DNA of 64,000 nt, taken from positions 62,001 through 126,000 of the forward strand of contig DATBER010000032.1 in NCBI GenBank assembly GCA_036558905.1, given 5' to 3'. Of this stretch, positions 17,533 through 26,339 are shown piece after piece. The stretch's first letter is position 1; each line of letters starts with the position of its first letter. The position numbers were made by a program, and so were the translations under genes. The notes below the pieces were generated by a model. That model made no database searches, was not told the origin of the DNA, and was given only the letters and a program-made list of their open reading frames with translations. The DNA comes from DASXRA01 sp036558905 (GTDB lineage: Bacteria > Actinomycetota > Actinomycetes > Mycobacteriales > Jatrophihabitantaceae).

Positions 17533-18765
17533 GTGAGGTTCGAGCAGAACGACTCGCTGGAGGCGTCGGATCCGCATGGCCTGCTGTTCGGCTCGGACGA
17601 CGTCGACGAGGCGCCGGTCGAGGAGGAGCCGGCCTCCCGCTACGCATCGGGTACGTCGCGGCGCGAGAGCAGTCGCCGGTCCCGCCAGCGGGAGCGCCGC
17701 CGCCGGCGCCGGCGCCGCATGGCGACCTTGCTGGCGTTGCTCGTGATCGTGATCGTGGCCGTGACCGGCTGGTTCGTCGTGCGGCCCCTGGTCGAGGACA
17801 AGCTCTCGGCGAAGGATTGGAGCGGGTCCGGCAGCGGCAGCGTGCTGGTGCAGGTGAAGCCGAACGACACCTCCAGCCAGATCGCGGCCACGCTGGTGAA
17901 GAACGGCGTGGTGGCCAGCAAGCGGGCGTTCACCGACGCGGCCGACAACGACAAGGACGCGCTGTCCATCCAGCCCGGGTACTACCGGCTACACAAGCAC
18001 ATGTCGGCCAGCCAGGCGCTGGGGCTGCTGCTACAGCCCTCGGCGCGGGTGAGCACCGACGTGACGATTCCGGAAGGGCTGACCGAACAGGACGTCCTCG
18101 GGCGGCTGGCCAAGGCGCTGAACGTGCCGGTCGCTCAGATGCAGAAGGCCGCAGCCGACATCGGCAACCTGGGGCTGCCCGAGGGGTACAACACCCCGTC
18201 CGGCCCGCCGAAGTCGGGTGAGGGGTTCCTGTTCCCGGCGACCTACAGCTTGGACCCGGGGACCACCCCGGAAGACGCGCTGCAGCAACTGACCAGCGAG
18301 TTCACCGGCGTGGACCGTGACATGGGCTTCGCCGACGCCGCGCACAAGATGAAGATCACGCCGTACCAGGCGCTGATCGTCGCATCGATGATCGAGGGCG
18401 AGGCAAAGTTCGACGCCGACCGGGCCAAGGTCGCCCAGGTGATCTACAACCGCCTGGCCGCCGACATGCCGCTCGGCATCGACGCCACCAGCGTCTACGG
18501 CGCCAAACTGGCCGGTCAGGACCCGTCGAAGATCGACTACAACAAGCCGGGGCCGTACAACACCCGGATCCAGAAGGGCCTGCCGCCGACGCCGATCGGC
18601 AATCCCGGCCGGGCCGCGATGGCCGCCGCGATCAACCCGACCCAGGGCGACTGGCTCTACTACGTGAACGGGGACGCCGAGGGCCACCTGTATTTCACGA
18701 GCAGCCCGACCGACTTCCAGGCCGCCGTGGACAAGTGCCGCCAGAACCACTGGGGCTGCACATAG
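17533..18765 (+). CDS. mltG: Endolytic murein transglycosylase
   Basis: MltG/YceG family enzyme that cleaves nascent glycan strands. A 60-residue acidic then arginine-rich cytoplasmic segment (RRRRRRRM) is followed by one membrane helix (TLLALLVIVIVAVTGWFVV), a LysM-like region (VQVKPNDTSSQIAATLVKNGVV) and the catalytic domain. The predicted catalytic Glu288 is in ASMIEGEA, followed by KVAQVIYNRLAADMPLGIDATSVYG. GTG 17533 has GGAG 8 nt upstream. The 3' end overlaps aroE by 31 bp. 410 residues is typical. Confidence 0.94.
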   Translation: MRFEQNDSLEASDPHGLLFGSDDVDEAPVEEEPASRYASGTSRRESSRRSRQRERRRRRRRRMATLLALLVIVIVAVTGWFVVRPLVEDKLSAKDWSGSGSGSVLVQVKPNDTSSQIAATLVKNGVVASKRAFTDAADNDKDALSIQPGYYRLHKHMSASQALGLLLQPSARVSTDVTIPEGLTEQDVLGRLAKALNVPVAQMQKAAADIGNLGLPEGYNTPSGPPKSGEGFLFPATYSLDPGTTPEDALQQLTSEFTGVDRDMGFADAAHKMKITPYQALIVASMIEGEAKFDADRAKVAQVIYNRLAADMPLGIDATSVYGAKLAGQDPSKIDYNKPGPYNTRIQKGLPPTPIGNPGRAAMAAAINPTQGDWLYYVNGDAEGHLYFTSSPTDFQAAVDKCRQNHWGCT

Positions 18766-19565
18766 GCCGTCGGGCCGCCGTGCTCGGGCGGCCGATTGCG
18801 CACTCGCTGTCGCCGGTCCTGCACGGTGCGGCGTATCGCGCCCTGGACCTGGACTGGATGTTCAGCGCGATCGACGTGGGCGTGGACGAGCTGGGTCCGC
18901 TGCTCGACTCGCGCGGTCCCGAATGGGTCGGTTTCGCCTGCACCATGCCACTCAAGCGAGCCGTGGTGGAGGTGGCGGGCACGGCGTCGGACCGGGCCCG
19001 GGCGGTCGGCGCCGGCAACACCCTGCTGCACCGCCCGGACGGCAGCTGGGCCGCCGACAACACCGACGTGGCCGGGATCGTCGCCGCCTTGCGCGAGTGC
19101 GGCGTTTCGGCCGTTGGCTCGGTCGCCGTGCTGGGCGCGGGCGGCACGGCGCAGGCGGCGGTGGTCGCCCTGGCCGAGCTGGGCCTGACCGGCTGCTCGG
19201 TGCTGGTGCGCGACCCGGCCCGTACCGGCGAGGTGCTCGAGGCGGCGTCGCGGGCGGGCGTCGAGGTCGAGGTCGGCGCCTTGCACCGCCCGGAGGCCGA
19301 CCTGGTGATTTCGACACTGCCGCCCGGGGCCGCCGACTCGCTGGCCGGGCAGGTGGCGGCCGACGCGTTGCTCGACGTCGTCTACGCCCCGTGGCCGACC
19401 CGGCTGGCCGCCGCCGTGGCCGCGCACGGGGGAGTGGTGGTGAGCGGGGCGCTGATGCTGCTGCACCAGGCCGCCGAGCAGGTCGAGCTGATGACCGGCC
19501 GTCCGGCGCCGGTCGAGGCGATGCGCGCCGCCCTGCGCGCGAAGGTGCCCGGCTGCGGCGCCTGA
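18735..19565 (+). CDS. aroE: Shikimate dehydrogenase
   Basis: NADP-dependent reduction of 3-dehydroshikimate. The shikimate-binding part is RRAAVLGRPIAHSLSPVLH (with SLS), the catalytic Lys is in CTMPLKRAVVE and the Asp in ADNTDVAGI. The nucleotide loop is VLGAGGTAQAAV. GTG 18735 lies inside the end of mltG; no later start fits the family N-terminus well. In most actinobacteria aroE is followed directly by the prepilin peptidase and aroC; here a 2.8-kb segment with remnants and molybdenum-cofactor genes lies between. Confidence 0.93.
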   Translation: MPPEPLGLHIGRRAAVLGRPIAHSLSPVLHGAAYRALDLDWMFSAIDVGVDELGPLLDSRGPEWVGFACTMPLKRAVVEVAGTASDRARAVGAGNTLLHRPDGSWAADNTDVAGIVAALRECGVSAVGSVAVLGAGGTAQAAVVALAELGLTGCSVLVRDPARTGEVLEAASRAGVEVEVGALHRPEADLVISTLPPGAADSLAGQVAADALLDVVYAPWPTRLAAAVAAHGGVVVSGALMLLHQAAEQVELMTGRPAPVEAMRAALRAKVPGCGA

Positions 19566-19660
19566 CGCGGGCCAGCTCGACGGCCGACGAGGTGCATGCC
19601 GATCGTGTCGTCGAAGCGACGCAATGCGCACGCATCGCGGGCGGCGCTTCGCCACGCCGG

Positions 19661-19720
19661 TTCTTGATCAACAGCGGAAGTTGGTCGCTGGAGCGGCTAC
19701 TACCTTCTGTTGATCAAGAA
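19661..19720. repeat. Inverted repeat with 14-bp arms
   Basis: TTCTTGATCAACAG and CTGTTGATCAAGAA are perfect inverted arms separated by 32 bp. The right arm ends about 13 bp before the recognisable part of an aldo/keto reductase remnant, so the palindrome may mark the deletion or insertion point. The surrounding 19566-19733 holds no gene I can support. Confidence 0.7.
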
Positions 19721-19733
19721 CGGGGGTGGCGGC

Positions 19734-19936
19734 TGCTTCGACCGTTCGTTGCCGGTAAACGCAGCCAAGCTGGATATCCTCGAGCAGCTGGTGGTCCTGG
19801 CCGACGAGATCGGCTGCACGTTGGCCGAGCTGGCGCTGGCCTTCGTGGTGGCCACCCCGCGGTGACCTCGGTGATCATCGGCCCGCGCACCCTGGAGCAG
19901 CTGGAAGCGTCTCTGAAGGGTTCGAGCCTGGCGCTG
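19734..19936 (+). pseudogene. Aldo/keto reductase 3' remnant with frameshift
   Basis: The frame from 19734 reads CFDRSLPVNAAKLDILEQL, then VVLADEIGCTLAELALAFVVA and meets a stop. One base on, the neighbouring frame continues HPAVTSVIIGPRTLEQLEASLKG. Together these match the C-terminal NADPH-binding part of aldo/keto reductases, so about one C has been lost near 19855. The catalytic N-terminal two thirds is absent and the remnant begins just after the palindrome. It is clearly non-functional. Confidence 0.8.
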
Positions 19937-19986
19937 CCCTCCCGTGGGCGAGCGCTCCGCGGCGTGAGCCGTGCGGCGTCGCGCCG

Positions 19987-19992
19987 TACGCT
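19987..19992 (+). promoter_or_regulatory. -10 element for leaderless fdhD
   Basis: TACGCT, 6 nt, then ATG 19999; no ribosome binding site. Confidence 0.5.
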
Positions 19993-19998
19993 CGACGG

Positions 19999-20784
19999 AT
20001 GGCGGTGATGACCACGCGGCGGGCGATCGTGCGCCTGCGCGGGGCGAGAACGTCGTCGGCGCCGGACGACCTGGCCGTCGAGGCGCCGCTGACGCTGTCG
20101 CTGGACGACGAGGTGCTGGCCGTGCTGATGCGCACGCCCGGGCACGACCTGGAGCTGGCCGCCGGCTGGCTGGTGGCCGAGTCGGGGGTGCGCCGGCCCG
20201 ACGACATCGCCCGCATGCGCGAGTCGCGCGAGGGCGACGGCGTGCGGGTGTCGCTGCGCCCGGGTGTGACGCCGCCGCGCTCGCGGGCGTTCGTCACGTC
20301 GGCCTCGTGCGGGGTGTGCAGCGCCGACCTGATCGAGTTGCTGCCCGAGCCGGCCGCGGCGCTGCGCTCGCCGGGCTGGACGGTGTCGCGCGACGGGCTG
20401 GCCGCCTTGCCCGCCGAGATGCGCCGCCGCCAGCGGGCGTTCGATCGCACCGGCGGGCTGCACGCCGCGACGCTGGCCAGCGGGTCGGGCGAGCTGGGCG
20501 CCGTACGCGAGGACGTCGGCCGGCACAACGCGGTGGACAAGGTCGTCGGCCGCGCCCTGCTCGACGGTGCCCTCCCGGCCACCGATCAGCTGCTGGTCGT
20601 CAGCGGCCGGGTGTCGTTCGAGATCGTGCAGAAGGCGCTGGCCGCCGGGGTGGCCGGCATCGTTGCCGTGTCGGCACCGTCCAGCCTGGCTGTAGACCTG
20701 GCCCGGACCTACGGGCTGCTGCTCGCCGGGCTGGTGCGCGGCGAGCAGCTCAACGTCTACGCCGAGGCCGAGGTGGTCGGCTGA
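19999..20784 (+). CDS. fdhD: Formate dehydrogenase accessory sulfurtransferase FdhD
   Basis: FdhD carries sulfur from a cysteine desulfurase to the Mo-bis-MGD cofactor of formate dehydrogenases. The CGVC motif is in FVTSASCGVCSADL; VREDVGRHNAVDKVVGRAL and LLVVSGRVSFEIVQKALAAGV are family signatures that bind the guanine nucleotide part. 261 residues, typical. ATG 19999 follows a leaderless promoter. With mobA and the DUF6457 gene it forms a molybdenum-cofactor group; no formate dehydrogenase gene lies in the window. Its end overlaps the opposing membrane-protein remnant by 28 bp. Confidence 0.92.
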   Translation: MAVMTTRRAIVRLRGARTSSAPDDLAVEAPLTLSLDDEVLAVLMRTPGHDLELAAGWLVAESGVRRPDDIARMRESREGDGVRVSLRPGVTPPRSRAFVTSASCGVCSADLIELLPEPAAALRSPGWTVSRDGLAALPAEMRRRQRAFDRTGGLHAATLASGSGELGAVREDVGRHNAVDKVVGRALLDGALPATDQLLVVSGRVSFEIVQKALAAGVAGIVAVSAPSSLAVDLARTYGLLLAGLVRGEQLNVYAEAEVVG

Positions 20785-21534
20785 CGGCGCCGGGACGCCA
20801 CGACCAGAACGACGGCACCGACCACGGCGTACGCCAGCGCGACGAGCACTGGTTGCAGGACCTGGGCGCCGTCGAAGTAGACGATGCCGCGCAGCCCGGA
20901 CGTACCCGCGCCGGGCGGGCGCAACGGCCCGATCGCCCGCCCGAACGGCGGCAGCAGCGACGTGCGGTAGGCGCCGCCCGCGCTCGGGCTGCCCAGCACG
21001 ACGAACAGCAGTACGGCCGGCCCGATGCCGATGATGCCGGTGAGCGCCTGCACCGCCATGGTGAACGCCCCGACGGCGAACACCAGCAGCATGCCGAAGC
21101 CGGCGCCCGTCCAGAAGTGCCCGGTCAGCGCGCCGAGCGCCGGCCCGGCGATGATCGCCCCGCCGATGCCGGACGCGACGGCGTACAGCCCAGCGCGGTC
21201 GGCCGGATGCCCGACCGGCGCGGGTTGGTCGGGCGGGATCCGGCACTGATCGCCAGGATCGAGGCGACGAGGTAGCCGCCCACCACCCAGCCGACCGCCA
21301 GGTAGAACGACGACAGCCCGCGCGCGTCGGCCGCATTGGCCGGCACCAGATCGGTGACCGTCACGGTTCGCTTCTGCTGCTGCTCGGCGGATTGGATGAT
21401 CCGGGTCAGCGCGTCGGACACCGCGGCGCCGCCGGCGCTGGCGACGAGCAGTTCGTCCTGCCCGGAAGGCCCCACGATCAGTGCGCCGTCCAGGCGGCGA
21501 CCGCGGATGCCGTCCTCGGCCGCGCAGCTCAGTC
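20757..21534 (-). pseudogene. Frameshifted, N-terminally truncated multi-pass membrane protein (DUF3533/YhgE-like)
   Basis: One minus frame gives DGALIVGPSGQDELLVASAGG, then FYLAVGWVVGGYLVASILAIS up to GIRPTALG. A different frame then continues LYAVASGIGGAIIAGPALGAL, a LLVFAVGAFTMAVQALTGII helix and a last helix near VLVALAYAVVGAVVLVV. An indel near 21190 separates the halves, and the N-terminal region (first helix and most of the extracytoplasmic part) is missing beyond about 21534. It resembles an ABC-2/YhgE-type membrane protein. Intact copies elsewhere would be expected if the function is retained. Confidence 0.7.
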
Positions 21535-21780
21535 ACGATCGGGGCGCGCGGCCAGCAGCCGCTGCGTGGTGGCGACCGCCTGGGCAACGGCGCCCGGATC
21601 GCCGCCGGCGCGCCCGGCGGCCAGGCCGACCAGGAACGTGGTGAGCGGGGCGGCCGGGCGGGCCACGCCCCGAGCCGCGTCGCGGGCGACGTCGAGCAGC
21701 AGCGACACGTCGGTGGCTGATGCGTCGACGCCGAGGGCCGTGGCCAACTCGTGCACCCAGGAGTCCAGCGGATTGGTCAA
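21529..21780 (-). CDS. DUF6457-like small protein coupled to mobA
   Basis: An 83-residue helical protein (LTNPLDSWVHELATALGVDAS.. SLLLDVARDAARGVARPAAPLTTFLVGLAAGRAG). TTG 21780 is chosen because GGAGG lies 6 nt upstream and the TTG overlaps the mobA stop as TTGA, which implies translational coupling. Short proteins of this kind follow mobA in many actinobacteria and are annotated DUF6457; the role is presumably in molybdenum-cofactor guanylylation or its delivery, which is inference. Its 3' end abuts the membrane-protein remnant. Confidence 0.8.
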   Translation of the reverse strand: MTNPLDSWVHELATALGVDASATDVSLLLDVARDAARGVARPAAPLTTFLVGLAAGRAGGDPGAVAQAVATTQRLLAARPDRD

Positions 21781-22331
21781 GATGTCCTCCGATCGCGCAG
21801 CGTCGCCCAGTCGGCCCAGGTGTCGCAGTCGTCGCCCCACCCCGGATCGGCAACTTCGGCGACCGTAGCGCCCGCCAGCAGCCCGCGCATCGAGGCCCCC
21901 CGGAGATCATCAACGCGGGCCAGCGCGTTGACCAGCGTGTCCCGTCGCCAGGCGGCGGCCAGGTGGTTGCGCCGCCCGTCGCGTGCGAGCAGGGCGACGC
22001 CGTGGGTCGGCAAGGCGTCGAGCAACGGGTCGATGGCCGGGGCGATCCCGGGCAGGTCAGCGGCCAGCACGACCACGGTGCCGGCGGTGGTGAGGGGCAG
22101 CGCCGCGCCGAGGCCGGCCACCGGGCCGCCGCCGGGCGGGTCCTCGCGGCACCAGGCGACGTCCCGGTCAATCGGGCGGCGGGGCCCGACGACGATGCGC
22201 ACCTGCGCCGCGGCGACGGCGTCCAGGACGTGGACCAGCATCGGCCGGCCGGCCACCTCGAGCATCGGCTTGTCGACGCCGTCCAGGCGCCGGGCGGCCC
22301 CGCCGGCGAGCACCACGGCGTCGTAGGCCAT
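21777..22331 (-). CDS. mobA: Molybdenum cofactor guanylyltransferase-like protein
   Basis: NTP-transferase fold, 184 residues. The start MAYDAVVLAGGAARRLDGVDKPMLEVAGRPML has the LAGG..R..G.DK signature that binds GTP, and VVVLAADLPGIAP the Asp-containing metal site. It should attach GMP to molybdopterin for bis-MGD enzymes, fitting the neighbouring fdhD. ATG 22331 has AGGA upstream. A general nucleotidyltransferase function cannot be excluded from sequence alone. Confidence 0.85.
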   Translation of the reverse strand: MAYDAVVLAGGAARRLDGVDKPMLEVAGRPMLVHVLDAVAAAQVRIVVGPRRPIDRDVAWCREDPPGGGPVAGLGAALPLTTAGTVVVLAADLPGIAPAIDPLLDALPTHGVALLARDGRRNHLAAAWRRDTLVNALARVDDLRGASMRGLLAGATVAEVADPGWGDDCDTWADWATLRDRRTS

Positions 22332-22395
22332 GTCCTCATCATGCCTGTGGACGGCCGGCGTGCGAGATGCGGCATTTCGCCTAGGCTGACCGCTC

Positions 22396-23055
22396 GTGTC
22401 CTCTTGGCTGCTCGGAGGCGTCGCCGGCGGGGCCGCGACGCTGCTGGCCTCCCCGTACCTGGCGCGCATCGCGCGCACCGTGCCCGATCGCGACGCGACG
22501 GCCTGGTGGCGCGGCGCGACTCCGGGACGGGCCGAGCGGGCCGTCACGGCACTCGTCGCGGCGGTGCTCGGCGCGCTGGCCGGCCACGCCGCCGGTTGGG
22601 CGGCACCGCTCCCGGCGTTCGTCGCGTTCGCCGGGCTGGCCACGCCGCTGCTGCTCGTCGACGTCCAGCACCACCGCCTGCCCGATCGGCTGGTCGTACC
22701 GGCCGCAGCCTGCGCGGTGGCCCTGCTCACCGTGGCGGCCGGCGTGCGGGGCGACTGGTCGGCGCTCGCCCGGGCGGCGGCCGCGGGCGGGGTCGTCTTC
22801 GGGCTGTTCGGCACGATCACGCTCGCGTCGCCGTCCTCGCTCGGCTTCGGCGACGTGAAGCTCGCCGGCCTCATCGCCGTCTACCTGGGCTGGCTGGGCT
22901 GGACCCGCGTGTTCTACGGGGTGTTCGTCGGGTTCCTGCTCGGCGCGCTGGCAGCCCTCGCTCTGCTGGCCGGCCGCCGGGCGTCGCTGAAGAGCAACAT
23001 CGCCCTGGGCCCGGCGCTGATCGTCGGGGCCTTGCTGGTCGCCGCCGTCCACTGA
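22396..23055 (+). CDS. Prepilin peptidase (A24 family)
   Basis: Integral membrane aspartyl protease, 219 residues, with about six to seven membrane segments. The two catalytic aspartates are in LLLVDVQHHRLPDRL and SLGFGDVKLAGL (GxGD). The N-terminal cysteine domain of PilD methylates prepilins; it is absent here, as in many actinobacterial short forms. TAGGCT lies 8 nt before GTG 22396, suggesting near-leaderless transcription. No pilus or Tad/Flp genes lie nearby; the position before aroC is conserved in actinobacteria. Confidence 0.9.
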   Translation: MSSWLLGGVAGGAATLLASPYLARIARTVPDRDATAWWRGATPGRAERAVTALVAAVLGALAGHAAGWAAPLPAFVAFAGLATPLLLVDVQHHRLPDRLVVPAAACAVALLTVAAGVRGDWSALARAAAAGGVVFGLFGTITLASPSSLGFGDVKLAGLIAVYLGWLGWTRVFYGVFVGFLLGALAALALLAGRRASLKSNIALGPALIVGALLVAAVH

Positions 23056-23063
23056 GCCTCTGC

Positions 23064-23069
23064 CAGACT
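23064..23069 (+). promoter_or_regulatory. -10 element for leaderless aroC
   Basis: CAGACT (a near-consensus -10), 6 nt, then GTG 23076; no ribosome binding site. It should drive the whole aroC-aroK-aroB-aroQ-DUF4442 operon. Confidence 0.45.
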
Positions 23070-23075
23070 TGACGC

Positions 23076-24299
23076 GTGTTGCGATGGATCACCGCGGGCG
23101 AGTCGCACGGGCCTGCCCTCGTCGCCGTACTCGACGGGTTGCCGTCGGGTGTCGAGGTGACGACCTCCGAGGTCGCCCGCGACCTGGCCCGGCGCCGGCT
23201 CGGCTACGGGCGCGGGGCGCGGATGAGCTTCGAGGCCGACGAGCTGGAGCTGACCGGGGGCGTGCGGCACGGCGTCACGATGGGCGGACCGGTCGCGGTG
23301 CGCATCGGCAACTCCGAGTGGCCGAAGTGGGAAACCGTGATGGCCGCCGATCCGGTCGACCCCGATCTGCTCGCCCAGCAGGCCCGCAACGTGCCGCTGA
23401 CCCGCCCGCGTCCGGGCCACGCCGACCTGGCCGGTATGCAGAAGTACGACGTCGACGACGCCCGGCCCATCCTGGAGCGGGCCAGCGCCCGCGAGACGGC
23501 GGCCCGGGTGGCGCTGGGCGCGGTGGCCAAGGCGTTTCTGCGCCAGGCGCTCGGCGTCGAGGTGCTCAGCCACGTGGTGTCGATCGGCTCGGTCGCGGCG
23601 CCGGCCGGCGTGATCCCGCGCCCGGGCGACGAGGAGCAGGTCGACGCCTCGCCGGTGCGCTGCCTGGACGAGGCCACCAGCGCGGCGATGATCGCGGAGA
23701 TCGATGCCACCAAGAAGGCCGGCGACACGCTCGGCGGCGTCGTCGAGGTCGTCGCGTTCGGGCTGCCGCCCGGACTGGGCAGTCACACCCAGGGCGACCG
23801 CCGCCTCGACTCCCGGCTGGCCGCGGCGCTCATGGGCATCCAAGCGATCAAGGGCGTAGAGGTCGGCGACGGGTTCGAGCTGGCCCGCATCCGCGGTTCG
23901 CAGGCCCACGACGAGATCGTGCCTGACGCCACCGGGGCGATCCGCCGGGTCTCCGGCCGCTCCGGCGGCACCGAGGGCGGCATGAGCACCGGCGAGCTGC
24001 TGCGCGTGCGGGCGGCCATGAAGCCGATCTCGACCGTGCCCCGGGCTTTGTCCACAGTGGACACCGCCACCGGCGAGGCCGCTGTGGCGATCAACCAGCG
24101 CTCGGACGTCTGTGCCGTGCCGGCCGCCGGGGTGGTCGCCGAGGCAGTGGTCGCCCTGATTCTGGCCGAGGCGGCGCTGGAAAAATTCGGCGGCGACTCG
24201 GTGACCGAGACCCGACGCAACGCCACCGCGTACTTGGCCCGGCTGACCGAGCGGGGGCTGACCCCGGCGCCGGCCGTCGAGCCCGAACCGGCCCAATGA
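23076..24299 (+). CDS. aroC: Chorismate synthase
   Basis: FMN-dependent conversion of EPSP to chorismate. N-terminal RWITAGESHGPALVAVLDGLPSG, the LARRRLGYGRGARMSFE loop, EGGMSTGELLRVRAAMKPISTVP and the C-terminal RSDVCAVPAAGVVAEAVVAL signatures are intact. 407 residues, typical for actinobacteria. GTG 23076; its stop overlaps the aroK ATG (ATGA). The preceding EPSP synthase gene (aroA) is not in this operon. Confidence 0.96.
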   Translation: MLRWITAGESHGPALVAVLDGLPSGVEVTTSEVARDLARRRLGYGRGARMSFEADELELTGGVRHGVTMGGPVAVRIGNSEWPKWETVMAADPVDPDLLAQQARNVPLTRPRPGHADLAGMQKYDVDDARPILERASARETAARVALGAVAKAFLRQALGVEVLSHVVSIGSVAAPAGVIPRPGDEEQVDASPVRCLDEATSAAMIAEIDATKKAGDTLGGVVEVVAFGLPPGLGSHTQGDRRLDSRLAAALMGIQAIKGVEVGDGFELARIRGSQAHDEIVPDATGAIRRVSGRSGGTEGGMSTGELLRVRAAMKPISTVPRALSTVDTATGEAAVAINQRSDVCAVPAAGVVAEAVVALILAEAALEKFGGDSVTETRRNATAYLARLTERGLTPAPAVEPEPAQ

Positions 24300-24829
24300 C
24301 GCCCCGGGCGGTACTGGTCGGCCTGCCCGGCACCGGCAAGACCACGAGTGGCCGGCGGCTGGCCGATCGCCTCCGCGTGCCGTTCGCCGACTCCGACGAC
24401 CTGATAGAGCAGCGGGCCGGCCGCAGCGTCCGCGCGATCTTCGACCAGGACGGCGAGGAGGCGTTCCGGGCGGCCGAGATCGAGGTCATTTCGGCGGCGC
24501 TCACCGCATTCGACGGCGTGCTCGCCCTGGGCGGGGGAGCCATCCTGGCCGAGCCGACGCGCACGGCACTGGCAATCAGCGGCGTTCCCGTGGTGCTGCT
24601 GACCGCCGACCAGACGACGCTGGCCGCCCGGGTCGGCCGCGCTCAGGACCGGCCGTTGCTGGCGGGTGATCCGGTCGGGCGGCTGGCCGCGCTGGCCGCC
24701 GAGCGGCAACCGCTGTACGACGGGGTCGCCACCGTCGTGATCGACACCGACCGGCGCAGCGCCAAGCGCGTGGCGGCTGACATCGACGAGGCGCTCACCG
24801 CCCTGGCTCGACCCACAGGCCGCGCATGA
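24296..24829 (+). CDS. aroK: Shikimate kinase
   Basis: ATP-dependent phosphorylation of shikimate, 177 residues. Walker A GLPGTGKTTSG; the Asp of FADSDDLIEQRAGRSV binds shikimate; GGGAI lines the substrate site; the lid Arg is in RAQDRPLL. Start and stop both overlap neighbours as ATGA, so the aro genes are translationally coupled. Confidence 0.95.
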   Translation: MTPRAVLVGLPGTGKTTSGRRLADRLRVPFADSDDLIEQRAGRSVRAIFDQDGEEAFRAAEIEVISAALTAFDGVLALGGGAILAEPTRTALAISGVPVVLLTADQTTLAARVGRAQDRPLLAGDPVGRLAALAAERQPLYDGVATVVIDTDRRSAKRVAADIDEALTALARPTGRA

Positions 24830-25896
24830 TCACTCGCATCCCGGTCGCCGGGCCGGCGCCCTACGAGGTGCTGGTCGGACGCGGCCTGCTCGGCGAGCTA
24901 CCGCCGTTGCTGGCCGGCGCCACCCGGGTCGGCATCATCCATCCGCCGACGCTGAAGGCCACGGCCCAGATGCTGCGCGCCGAGCTCGGCCGGGACGGCT
25001 TCGCGGCGCACGCGATCGAGGTCCCGGACGGCGAGGCGGCCAAGACGCTGCCGGTGGCCGGGTTCTGCTGGGACGTGCTCGGACAGGCCGGCTTCACCCG
25101 GTCCGACGCCATCGTCGGGCTGGGCGGCGGCGCCACCACCGACCTGGCCGGCTGGGTGGCCGCGGCCTGGCTGCGCGGCGTGCGCGTCGTCCAGGTCTCC
25201 ACCACGCTGGCCGGCATGGTCGACGCGGCCATCGGCGGCAAGACCGGCATCAACACCGACCGCGGCAAGAACCTGGTCGGCGCGTTCCACCCGCCGGTCG
25301 GCGTGCTGTGCGACCTGAACGTTCTGGGCACGCTCTCGCAGCTGGACTACGTCGCCGGGCTGGCCGAGGTGGTCAAGTGCGGCTTCATCGCCGACCCGTC
25401 CATTCTCGACCTGATCGAGGCCGACCCGATCGCGGCGACGCACGCCGGCAACCCGGCCGAGCGCGAGCTGGTCGAGCGGTCCATCCGGGTCAAGGCCCAC
25501 GTGGTCGGTGAGGACCTGACCGAGAAGGGCCTGCGCGAGATCCTCAACTACGGCCACACGCTGGGCCACGCCATCGAGCGGGCCGAGGGTTACCGCTGGC
25601 GGCACGGGTCGGCCGTCGCGGTCGGGCTGGTGTACGCGGCCGCGCTGGGCCGGCGGCTCGGCCGTCTCGACGACTACACCGCCGACCGGCACCGGGCCAT
25701 CCTGGGCCGGCTCGGCCTGCCGACGACCTACCGCCCGGACGCGTTCCCGGCCCTGCTCGAGACGATGCGGGTGGACAAGAAGGCCCGCGGCAACCGGCTG
25801 CGGTTCGTCGTGCTGGAAGGAATTGGCCGGGCTGTCGTAATCGACGATCCCGACCCGGCGGCGCTGGCCGCCGCCTACGCGGAGGTGAGCGCATGA
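24826..25896 (+). CDS. aroB: 3-dehydroquinate synthase
   Basis: NAD- and zinc-dependent cyclisation of DAHP, 356 residues. Signatures: VGLGGGATTDLAGWVAA (NAD), QVSTTLAGMVDAAIGGKTGIN, KNLVGAFHPP, and the metal ligands in LNYGHTLGHAIE and RHGSAVAVGL. ATG 24826 overlaps the aroK stop and its TGA overlaps aroQ (ATGA). Confidence 0.96.
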   Translation: MITRIPVAGPAPYEVLVGRGLLGELPPLLAGATRVGIIHPPTLKATAQMLRAELGRDGFAAHAIEVPDGEAAKTLPVAGFCWDVLGQAGFTRSDAIVGLGGGATTDLAGWVAAAWLRGVRVVQVSTTLAGMVDAAIGGKTGINTDRGKNLVGAFHPPVGVLCDLNVLGTLSQLDYVAGLAEVVKCGFIADPSILDLIEADPIAATHAGNPAERELVERSIRVKAHVVGEDLTEKGLREILNYGHTLGHAIERAEGYRWRHGSAVAVGLVYAAALGRRLGRLDDYTADRHRAILGRLGLPTTYRPDAFPALLETMRVDKKARGNRLRFVVLEGIGRAVVIDDPDPAALAAAYAEVSA

Positions 25897-26339
25897 CCAA
25901 GGTGCTGGTGCTGAACGGTCCCAACCTGGGCCGCCTGGGCAGCCGCGAGCCCACGGTCTACGGCGACACGACCCACGCCGAGCTGGCCGCCCTGTGCGTC
26001 AAGGGCGGGGCCGAGCTGGGCCTAGAGGTCGAGGTGCGCCAGACCGACCACGAGGGCGAGATGCTCGGCTGGCTGCACGAGGCGGCTGACAGCGCCAACC
26101 CGGTGGTGCTCAACGCCGGCGCCTGGACGCACACGTCGGTGGCCCTGCGCGACGCGTGCGCCGCACTGACCGCGCCGCTCGTCGAGGTGCACATCACGAA
26201 CGTGCACAGGCGCGAGGAGTTCCGCCACCACTCCTACATCTCCGGGGTGGCCACCGGCGTCATCGTCGGGCTGGGCGTCGAGGGCTACGTGCTCGCGCTG
26301 TCGTGGCTGTCGTCCAAGCTGGGCGCCGATGCCGAATAG
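25893..26339 (+). CDS. aroQ: Type II 3-dehydroquinate dehydratase
   Basis: Dodecameric type II dehydratase, 148 residues. KVLVLNGPNLGRLGSREPTVYG carries the catalytic Tyr; VLNAGAWTHTSVALRDA the Asn; VEVHITNVHRREEFRHHSYIS the catalytic His and flexible-lid Arg. It completes the 3-dehydroquinate branch of this operon. Its end overlaps the next gene by 11 bp. Confidence 0.96.
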   Translation: MTKVLVLNGPNLGRLGSREPTVYGDTTHAELAALCVKGGAELGLEVEVRQTDHEGEMLGWLHEAADSANPVVLNAGAWTHTSVALRDACAALTAPLVEVHITNVHRREEFRHHSYISGVATGVIVGLGVEGYVLALSWLSSKLGADAE

